Under the pieces are notes generated by a model that did no database searches, was not told where the DNA came from, and saw only the letters and a program-made list of their open reading frames with translations. This document shows positions 35,495-44,929 of a stretch of DNA of 64,000 bases, one piece after another. How positions within the stretch are numbered: the stretch's first letter is position 1; the number at the start of each line of letters is the position of its first letter. This stretch comes from Pohlia nutans (Eukaryota; Streptophyta; Bryopsida; Bryales; Mniaceae). Position numbers and translations under genes: made by a program. The DNA lies in assembly GCA_022496805.1 (NCBI GenBank), contig CM040100.1, positions 26,317,009 to 26,381,008 of the forward strand. Reading direction: 5' to 3'.

Positions 35495-36022
35495 ATGCCC
35501 AATATTCTACAGACACATCCATCTACACACAAAAATAGATGCAAAATGTACTTTATAACATGTACAATCAAATTACAACCAGAATACCAACACTTAGCAA
35601 AACAATTTTCTCCTATCATAAATCTAACACACCCAAAATACCAAGACACAACCACCGATTGTCCACATCTCTCAAGATACAGCTATAAAAATCAACACCA
35701 TCCACCTCCACGCATACTGTATGCATTTATCACCACAATTACTCCAGTAATAGAGACATGTGACCATCTACTAATACAAACTCCAGAACCAGACAGGACA
35801 ACAATAGTCTTAGAACGAATGGCCTTACTACAAAATCCACCTAAAAGACACATCATAACCACACACCCATATACACAATTTATACAGACAAATCAAAACA
35901 TTATTAATCCACCCAACACCATTCACAAAGATATATACAACTTCATCAAACAAAATAATGAACCTTTAAACATACAGATAATGACAAATAAATTCCCATT
36001 TTTACCGATTTTACATTATTGA
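35495..36022 (+). pseudogene. LINE ORF2 N-terminal region downstream of 2A
   Basis: A 175-residue open frame starts MPNILQTHPSTHKNRCKMYF directly after the 2A proline and ends FLPILHY at a stop. It contains C-x-H-like spacing (DCPHLSRYSYKNQHHPP) but no domain I can name. It lies between the 2A peptide and the endonuclease. Confidence 0.45.
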
Positions 36023-36199
36023 GTAGGCCGATAAACTAGCCGACGGCTAAAAAGCCTTTGAAAAACTTTGATTCAATTCAGGAGAAAAATTACTCACAGA
36101 AACATTAAAATGTAACGAACCACTACATGAATATTTTCACCCTTCACCGCTACCCAATATACCCCTCTACGTACTCAAGAAACCCAAACAACAAATCAC

Positions 36200-36965
36200 A
36201 ACACACACATCGTTACATGGAATGCTTCATCACTAAACACAACTTTACCAAACCTCCATCAACTTATATCAAACACACCAAACAACCCTGCGATTATCAC
36301 TATATAAGAAACCAAATTAACCGCAACAAAATCCACAAAATACATACAAAACCTATTTCCACAATATAAATTAATATTTAACAATACACATGCATTAACA
36401 AGATGTATGCAAAAAAGAATGCCATATACACCTGCAAGAGGTGGACTTCTTACACTCATAAATCAAAAATACGCATACCTTGGCAACATCACTAAAATCC
36501 CTACTCCAGCAGAAATCTCACCATACCTACAAATAATAGAAATAAACAACCGACCTCTACAATCATGGTTAATAATACACATTTATATGCCATCACATGA
36601 AGAAGATATAAGATCTATACCAATAATTCAGCAAAACATAACACAACAAACCACAAATCACCCAAATCAAATACACATTTTATGTGGAGACTTTAACAGA
36701 GACATAGCCCTAATTGGACGTCAAAACAAATACACCACAACACCACCACAAGCAGAAGATATAGAATGGCATACATTTACGAAATAACTTTCAACTCACA
36801 TACGTCCCCACGAACAGTTCATACTCCAGACAAGGTGGTCAAAACTACAACCAAACTAGTTTAATAGATGGATATTACATTAAAACACCCAACAACGCCC
36901 TATACACATCAACCACAAATAATGATCATAACTTAAACTCAGACCACTCCCCAATAACACTATAT
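36200..36965 (+). pseudogene. LINE ORF2 APE-type endonuclease domain
   Basis: All main APE motifs can be read, in three frames because of frameshifts: IVTWNASSLN near 36206; ETKLTATKSTKY near 36307, where the expected Gln of QETK is a TAA stop; GGLLTLINQKYAYLGN in 36407-36787; the metal-binding CGDFNRDI near 36692; and LNSDHSPITLYI near 36930. APE domains nick target DNA to prime reverse transcription. The order and spacing are normal for a LINE, but the domain is inactive. Confidence 0.75.
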
Positions 36966-37271
36966 ATACCACCAAATACACTACTAGCCCGTTGTATACC
37001 ACCAACAATAGATAAACCGCCAAGGATTTTAAACCCTATCCGACAAGTAAATATTGAAAAATTCAAAACATAATTCTTTGAAGAAAACTCACTCCAGATA
37101 AATGAACTTACAAACACATTAATAAATGATCAATTAACAGACAATCAATGGCAAACATCTTGTACAAAATTAGACCATCTAATACAGAATTTTTTTGATA
37201 AAATCCAAGAAACTTGCAGTACACCTCCTCTCCCAAGACTCACAAACCGTACATCACAACAAGGAGGATTT

Positions 37272-39382
37272 ATGCCAAGAAAACTCCAAAAAAAATGGAA
37301 AAATCACCTCTCCACTTATCATTTAATCAAAAAAGCAATATACATCACTAAAAATTCCCCAAACTGGCAAACACACCCAATAATAGATGAATTTAAAAAT
37401 TATACCCATGCCACCATTCCACCTCCCCCAGATCAAGAACCTAACCAACAAGAATGGATCAAAACCTTAGCTAAAATAGCCAAAACTGCAAATATACAAG
37501 CCCGTAAAATTACTACAAAATACATCCAAGAATATGTCAAAAAAGCCATATCCAAATACAGACAATTATACGAGAAAAGTCCAAAGAAAATTAATAAAAG
37601 AGTCTTTAAAAACCAAGAAACACCCCCATTAGATTGCATCACAGACAGACACAACAACATACTTACAAGCCCAGTAGACATAGCCAATGAAATCCACAAC
37701 CAACAATCGATTAGTAACAGACCCAGAGTACCAACATGTTATTACCAACCAGAACACGCACCAAAATGCACTTGTGGAGTTGGACAATATCCATGGCATG
37801 ACTTAGACGGATTTGTTATTGATAAAAGAGGAAACCCACAAACACCACTACATAAATACTTTGACAGAGAAACATATGACATTTGCCTAAAAACCTAGCA
37901 AGCAACAAAACACCCGGTCCCGATAAAATTCCCAACGCAATCCTAAAAAATGTGCCTGAAAGCTTCCACAAAATACTTTTTCTATTTTTCTCCCATTGTT
38001 ACAAACAAAAAAAATCCCAACATCATGGAAAATAAGCTTAACCATACTTCTATATTAAAAAGGAGATCCCTCACAATTATCAAACCACAGACCAATTGCA
38101 CTCACAAACACAATATACAAACTTTTCACCAGTACTCTAACATTCATATTGTCAGCATATGATGAAAAACACCAAATCCTACACGACAGCCAAGAAGGAT
38201 TCAGAGTAGAAAGAAGCACGTCCAGACAACTTCAACTTCTTATAGCAGCATTAGAAGACGCAAGATTTACAAACCAAGACATATACCTATTATATATCGA
38301 TTTCAAGAATGCTTTCGGCTCTCTCGATCACGCAAGATTATTAGCTATAATGAAAGACTTGGGATACCCAGAAGACGCTGTGACTCTAATAGGCAACATT
38401 CACTCAAACTCCAATACCATATTCACCGGAGAACACTTTGGAAAGACAAAACCAATACCAATACAAAGAGGCACGATACAAGGAGACACACTTAGCCCAT
38501 ACTTTTTCTTGATATTTCTTGAACCCTTACTACGATGGCTACAAAGAGGGAAAAATGGATATACATTTGGCACATCTAAACTAACAATTAGTTCGGCAGC
38601 ATACGCAGATGATTTAGCAGCTATCACAAACAACCTCCAATCACTACAAATTCAACTAAACAAATTGGACAAAATATTGTGAATGGGCCAGAATGAACTT
38701 GGGAGTGCCAAAATGTGCCATCACTGAATGCCCAAACAAATCAAAAACAAAACCTGAAACATTCAAAGCCAAAATCCAAGCCCAAAACATCAACTACAGA
38801 AATCAACCATTACCTGTACTACACTAAAACGAACCGTACGTATATTTAGGCATACAATGAGTACCTTCATTAAAATGGAAACTCCAAACACACATCACTA
38901 TAACCAAAATAATAGACCAATGTAAACAACTAACAAATTGTCCAGCTACAATCAAACAAAAAATTAGCATGGTGGATACCGTCATCACAGCAGGTATAGC
39001 CTATAGCTTCTACGCAGTTCCATACTCTTTACCAGCTATCAAGAAATTAGATAAAAAGATTATTGGAATCCAAAAAGTAATTTGTGGCTTACCAAAATGC
39101 ACAACAAATATAATAACCCAGCTACCACATGATCTATTTGGACTAGAAGCCTTCTCGCTAAAAAATGCCTATCTAAGATGTATTAGCGAACAACTTAGAA
39201 ACGCACTAAATGACCCCGAAAGACTGGGAATAATCTATAAAGGACTCATACAACATATACTAGCCAAATACGGAGGCGCAGAGGACATACCAAGAATCGA
39301 ATACCATGACTGTATCAGATCGCCTACTACACGAACATTATTTCTTATGAAAAAGGAAGGAGGGGTTCACCTCAAAAGCATA
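37272..39382 (+). pseudogene. LINE ORF2 reverse transcriptase
   Basis: 37272-37898 is the region before the RT core (VKKAISKYRQLYEKSPKKIN). NKTPGPDKIPNAILKNVPES follows in another frame. The core at 38149-38682 holds DSQEGFRVERSTSRQLQLL, then LLYIDFKNAFGSLDHARLLA with the first catalytic Asp, then RGTIQGDTLSPYFFLIFLEP, and AYADDLAAI with the YADD catalytic pair at 38602-38613. The thumb region continues to 39382 (MVDTVITAGIAYSFYAVPYS), where a 1.5-kb element interrupts it. Several frameshifts and stops are present. Confidence 0.85.
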
Positions 39383-40881
39383 CATCAGGAATTTCGGACC
39401 CCACTGATTCTGCACTGATTCCGCATCGTTGCGTCATTCATCGCAACTACACTGATATGACACGATGTTCGTACAAGCGGATATAGTACTGATTCGACAC
39501 GATTGATACATCCATTGAAAACGTATGAATTCAGCACTCTTTATACTTGTCAAATGTCGTGTTTTAATCGTCTTTAAAACTACACTGATTCAGTGCGTTT
39601 TTCGTGCGACATCATCTTTTCCATATCTAGATTTTATTTTCTTTCTATATCTAAATTTGATCAAACTAATATTATTAAAAAAATATAATAAAATAAAATA
39701 ATAAAATAATAATTTTCCTCGCTACCCACTTCAACTACACGGAAATTGCCCGAACGCACGGTCGGGCCCACCATAGCTTCCCAAGCTCTATCGCCAACGG
39801 TGGGATTTGAACTCACGACCTCCCAGTTGCCGATGAAGCTCCAAACCACCAAACCACCTCAAACTCTTCATGCATAGAAAGGAACTCTTTTGGTAATTAT
39901 AAATGAATGAAACCATTGGCTATTTTTTGCCATGTATATAATTCTTTTTTCAAATTTCTTTTTGGCACTACAACATGCAGGGCTTTTCCTACATCTACAA
40001 ATTTTTTCAGAATATTTTGAGTTTGTTTTTTTTTTTGCCAAAATTGTGATGGCAGATCATGGCTGTGAGCTGTTTTTTTTTTTCAACGGACTTTGAATGT
40101 TTTTAACTATGTGAAAAGAACTTTTTTCCAAAATTCTTTTGTGCACTAGATTATGCAGGACGTTTTCTATATCTAGGATTTTTTTCATAATATTTTGAAT
40201 TTTTTTATTTTTTGCCAAAATCGTGGTGGTTGTGAGCTATTTTTTTTTGCTCCTATGATGAAAAGTACAATGATAACCAATAATACCAAATTTGAATTCT
40301 AAAAATATAAAATGTTATTTCTTTGAAATTTTAATGTGTATTGCTTCTAAACTCTATAAATGTAGATCTAAAAATGTTGTGGGAAATTAAACCGTAAGTA
40401 TAATTTAAAGAAGATTCTTGGAATATTCCAACATATTCCAAAATAATATAAAATATTTTGAAATATTCCAAAAGATTCCAAAAGATTCCAAAAAATATAT
40501 TAAAATATTGTACACGGATGTCGTACGAAAATAATTTGCATTATAATAGATACTGAAATCGCACGAATATAGTAAATGGCATTAATATGATACGTATACG
40601 ATACTGAATCCGCATTAACTAAAACCGCATGTTATCCGTGTGTTATTAGCCATGTAATGTAGATACACGATTAACGCACGGATTCCGTCAAACACGACTT
40701 TCGTGCGGAAACAACACTTTTTTGATAATCATTGAAAAGACACTGCATTGACACTCTAGTAATGCATGTCACTTCCGTACCGTAACGACACTTCTAAATG
40801 CACGTATGACGTGCGGAATCAATGTTTAACGATAAACGCACTGAATCAGTGCAGAATCAGTGGGGTCGGAAATTCCTGATG
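39383..40881. mobile_element. 1.5-kb TIR element with TA target duplication inside the LINE
   Basis: The element begins CATCAGGAATTTCGGACCCC and ends with the inverted copy (one mismatch), giving terminal inverted repeats of about 40 bp that continue with CACTGATTCTGCACTGATTC. TA flanks both ends (39381-39382 and 40882-40883). LINE ORF2 coding resumes directly on the other side. Subterminal regions repeat CTGATTC/GCACGAA-like words. No transposase is encoded, so this is a non-autonomous element, by TA duplication most likely of the Tc1/mariner type. A SINE has inserted at about 39661-39870. Confidence 0.8.
39661..39870 (-). mobile_element. tRNA-derived SINE, family B
   Basis: On the minus strand a tRNA-like head has an A-box-like GTGGTTTGGTGGTTTGGAGC (about 39830-39850) and a perfect B box GAGTTCAAATCCC (39802-39814). 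It is followed by a GC-rich body (GTGGGCCCGACCGTGCGTTC) and an AT-rich tail made of TTATTTTATTATTTTA-type units ending near 39661. The 63-residue minus open frame across it is not a gene. Confidence 0.75.
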
Positions 40882-40883
40882 TA

Positions 40884-43446
40884 GAAGAAAACTTCCGGCT
40901 CCATATGACAGAATTAGAACTAGAATGGAGATCACGTGCCATAGTAGAACTACCACAATTAAACCCCGAGTTATCTCTTAAACTACTACATAAACTCCTA
41001 ACTCACAACATACAAAAAATAAAACACATCTCCCTTCCCAATGGCACAAACTTAATGTCACCAAACCACTTCCAAATTTATTATAAAACCCCAACAAAAT
41101 TAGAAAAGAGCGCACTAAACATAGCGGAACAACTTTTTTGCTACTCAAGCTGCAATCAAGACTGCCCAAATCCATGTAATAGACACCCACAAGCCCGCAC
41201 ACTCAAAGCAAGATACATATCAGACAATAGAGAACTAACACCCAGAATACCAAAAAACTCTTACACCCACCAGTTCCACAACAACTACAACAACCCAATC
41301 CACCCTCCAACATCAAAAATAACCCACTCAGATTTCCCATACATATTATACTAAACCACAAATCAAACGGAACAAAAGATAAATATAAAATAACAAAAAA
41401 TAATAATACATACCTATGCCAATGGTCACTACAAAACAATATAACATATAACAAATGGATGCCACAACGTGAACTATTTCCACTAAACCAACCCCCAGTA
41501 ATTGAACACAACATCAAACTACTAAAAGAATACTACACAAGACATCAGCACAGTTACTACAAGAACATTGTAAATACACATTTCACTCCTGCACAAACTA
41601 GAGATACAAGATTTATACCATCCCCTACGATAATATCACACTCAAATCTCAGTAATAGAATGCAACCCAGAAAAAGACATAACCACTGTGAAAAACACTA
41701 TACAAACACAAAACGAATTAACTCATATATACGAAGACACCGGGAGACACCTCATCACCATCCCAACCACCAAACTAAAATGGCTATGGCAACAATACAA
41801 CAAAGCCATTTATAGCACACATGGTCTAGTACCTCATACGCAATCATTCGAAATAGAAGTAGTATGACTCTATCAAAGATATAATTATAAAATACCAAAA
41901 AAAGACCCACTAAAAGCATCACAACACACTTTCCCACAATGTCTCCTTGATTCTATCACAAAAACATTCAACATCTCACATTCATACTTTTGCTCACCAG
42001 TAACATGTTCTACACACATCACACAATTCTACTCCCCATTCGCAAGAGACAAAGTTTTTGGATCACTCGGCACCGCCTTTCAATATAAATGGAAAGGAAT
42101 TGGTTACGCCCACCCACATAATGAAGAAATGGCCCAACAAGCAATACATTGGGTAAGATTAGCAGCCAAAAATGACCCAAACACCATCACAATACTAGTT
42201 ATACCGGACATTAATTGGTACCAAAATTACTCACCCCATACTGGACCATTTCCTGACACGCATGTTATAGCCTATTTTACCGCAGATACCATTATATACG
42301 ACGAACCAACAATCCCTCAAATCATAAACAAACCAAGGATAGAACCACTAGCAATACACATCTTTTGTATTCACCACCAAAACCACAGCAATGGCACACC
42401 CAACCAAATAGACACAATCAAAACAATAATAAAAAATGTACAAATAACACAATACCACATACAAAAGGCTCTATCCACGCCCCGTGTCACACCCGTAAAT
42501 AAAAACACCAAATGGAATAAATTACTCTACCCACCTCATATCAACCCATCAACTATACACATACCACCACTACCAAACTACAAAATAAACACTACAATAA
42601 AGTTCCCGCCACAATACACCTACTACACCAACGAATCTTTTGTCCCACCTATACAAGATGATGACGGGCACTGGAAGAAAGAAAAAGCTGGCTACGGAAT
42701 TTACAACCCAACAAAAGCAGAAGTACAAATATCAAAAAGACTACCTGGACTACAAACCAGCTTTAGGGCCGAACTAATGGCCTTACATAAAACACTCAAA
42801 TTAATTACCACCAAATACTCGAATGAACCAGCACACATATTCACTGACTGCCTCGACTGTCTATATATACTCAACACACAATTAAAACATCCAACCCAAC
42901 ATAACAACCATGCTGACAAATCCATATTAACATCTATGGTAGAAATGTTAAAAAACCGAACACAACCTACTACAATATATAAATTAAGTCAAAGCACATA
43001 CAAACATTGACAGAAATGAGCAAGCAAACCAACTTGCAAATAGTGGTACTAAAAAGGAATACAGATTCGCTGCCAAATCATATGAGTTTGCACACACTAC
43101 ACCATACTACTTTCAAAAAGACACATGGCCTGGACCAAGAAAGCGACTTGACAAAGGCCCTGTCAGATGCCTTGAAACATACATCACTAAACACGACCGT
43201 GAAAACAACTTAGAAATAATGGAAGAACAATTCCCTAACATTTGCAAATGGACAATGAACCCTGACATAGATAATGAAATATCCAATAATTTTTTGTCTA
43301 ACCCTGCAATAACAAATTCACAAAAAACATGGGCAATGCTAGAAAACAACTATTTTTTGGCATAGAAAGATTTCCATCTATCACATGCCCGAGTTGCAAC
43401 TCCTCTGATGCAGATACATGGCTCCATGTACTTTTAAAATGTAATC
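40884..43446 (+). pseudogene. LINE ORF2 C-terminal half with RNase H and zinc finger
   Basis: Coding resumes after the TIR element as EENFRLHMTELELEWRSRAI. RNase H is readable at about 42610-43080: TYYTNESFVPPIQDDDGHWK (the first catalytic Asp position is Asn), SFRAELMALHKTLKLI with the Glu, HIFTDCLDCLYILN with an Asp, and after a frame change VKAHTNIDRNEQANQLANSG. Near 43380 ITCPSCNSSDADTWLHVLLK then C forms a C-x2-C...H-x4-C type finger. The copia element interrupts at 43448. RNase H within a LINE removes template RNA. Multiple breaks inactivate it. Confidence 0.75.
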
Positions 43447-43448
43447 AA

Positions 43449-43766
43449 TATTGAAGGTTAGATTAGAATGCCAATGCCTCACACAAACACTTGGAATGCA
43501 TAGGAAAGAGATGATCTTTACTCATGGGTTGCCCCTCTTAAGTAGCACACCCAAGGGAGTCCCCTTGGCAAACCATATGGGACATCAGCCCATACTCCAC
43601 TCCTAGTACACTAGGATCAGCCCATATCACTTGGGAGACCCAATTCTCATTACTTCTAACTAGTACCACTTCTCTAGTTGCAAGTCTAGCTCATTCGCAT
43701 CATCTACTCTAGCTAATGCGCATGGCTATGAGCAACTTCAGCCCACGCAATCATCCTACTTCAACA
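43449..43766 (-). repeat. Copia 3' LTR
   Basis: This is the downstream LTR of the minus-strand element. On the coding strand it starts TGTTGAAGTAGG and ends CCTTCAATA, so the usual terminal CA is TA in both LTRs. Just upstream on the coding strand is a polypurine tract, AAAGTGGGAG, at about 43767-43776. Confidence 0.9.
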
Positions 43767-44905
43767 CTCCCACTTTGCGAATAGCCAAAGCCTTCGAGCC
43801 CAAATGCCACCACTAGTCTTTGATGTCGATCTCTCGCAAGAGCCTTTGTCAGCACGTCCGCCACCATGTGCTCCGTTGGACAATACTTCAACTCTATCAC
43901 CTTCATCTCTAACTTCTCTCGAATGAAGTGATATTGCACATCAATGTGCTTTGTACGTGAGTGATGCGTTGGATTCTTCGCCAATGACATACTCCCTTGG
44001 TTGTCACACATGATTGTTGTAGCCTCCTCTTGAGTGCATCTCACATCCGCCATTAGTTGCCTCAACCAAATGGCCTCCTTCGTACCGTGGCTCGTCGCCA
44101 TGTACTCCGCCTCAACCGTTGACGTGGCCGTGGTTTGTTGGCGCTTGCTATTCCATGAAACGGCCCCCGATCCAACTTTGAACATGTACCCCGTGGTGGA
44201 TCTACGATCATTGGTATCACCCGCATAATCCGCATCACAATACCCACTCAACACAATGTTGTCACCTCCAAGACACAACCTCACATCACTTGTGCCTTTC
44301 AAGTACCGCATGATCCTCTTGACCGCAACCCAATGACTTGAACCCGGTCTTGCCATGTGTTGACTCACAACGCTGATTGGATACGCAAGGTCCGGCCTTG
44401 TTGCAATCATAGCATACATCAATGACCCTACAGCTTGCTTGTATGGCACATCCACCATAGATTGAGCCTCTAATGCATACTCCTCATCGGTGAGTTTCAC
44501 GAGTTTGGAATTCACATCCAATGGAGTGCCAACTGGTTTGCAATCCTCCATGCCAAAGCGTTTGAGAACATCCATAACATACTTGCTTTGATTCATTGTT
44601 ATGGTGCGTGTTGCTCTATCTCGCACAAACTCAACTCCTAAACAAAAGTGCAACTCACCCAGATCACTCATCTCGTACTCGTTCTCAAGCATTGCCTTCA
44701 ATGCCTTCAATGAGCTCATACAACTTGCAAGGATGATCAAATCATCCACATATATGATCACGATGACCACATGTTGCCCCTTTTGCATGAAATACAAGCT
44801 GTGATCAGCGATGCTCCTTGTGAACCCGATATGAACAAGAAACGTGTCAATCTTTTGATACCATGCGCGTGGGGATTGCTTCAACCCATACAATGACTTG
44901 TTCAA
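43751..44905 (-). CDS. Copia Pol C-terminal part: reverse transcriptase and RNase H
   Basis: This 384-residue frame continues the Gag-Pol frame after a stop. It starts NKSLYGLKQSPRAWYQKIDT, then the RT catalytic VVIVIIYVDDLIILA (YVDD). Then come MSDLGELHFCLGVEF, GSLMYAMIATRPDLAYPISV, and RNase H with YCDADYAGDTNDRRSTTGYM, STVEAEYMA and HSRTKHIDVQYHFIREKL. All RNase H acidic residues expected for copia appear present. It ends just inside the 3' LTR. Confidence 0.9.
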   Translation of the reverse strand: MNKSLYGLKQSPRAWYQKIDTFLVHIGFTRSIADHSLYFMQKGQHVVIVIIYVDDLIILASCMSSLKALKAMLENEYEMSDLGELHFCLGVEFVRDRATRTITMNQSKYVMDVLKRFGMEDCKPVGTPLDVNSKLVKLTDEEYALEAQSMVDVPYKQAVGSLMYAMIATRPDLAYPISVVSQHMARPGSSHWVAVKRIMRYLKGTSDVRLCLGGDNIVLSGYCDADYAGDTNDRRSTTGYMFKVGSGAVSWNSKRQQTTATSTVEAEYMATSHGTKEAIWLRQLMADVRCTQEEATTIMCDNQGSMSLAKNPTHHSRTKHIDVQYHFIREKLEMKVIELKYCPTEHMVADVLTKALARDRHQRLVVAFGLEGFGYSQSGSVEVG

Positions 44906-44929
44906 CTTGCAAACAAGGTTCTCATTACC

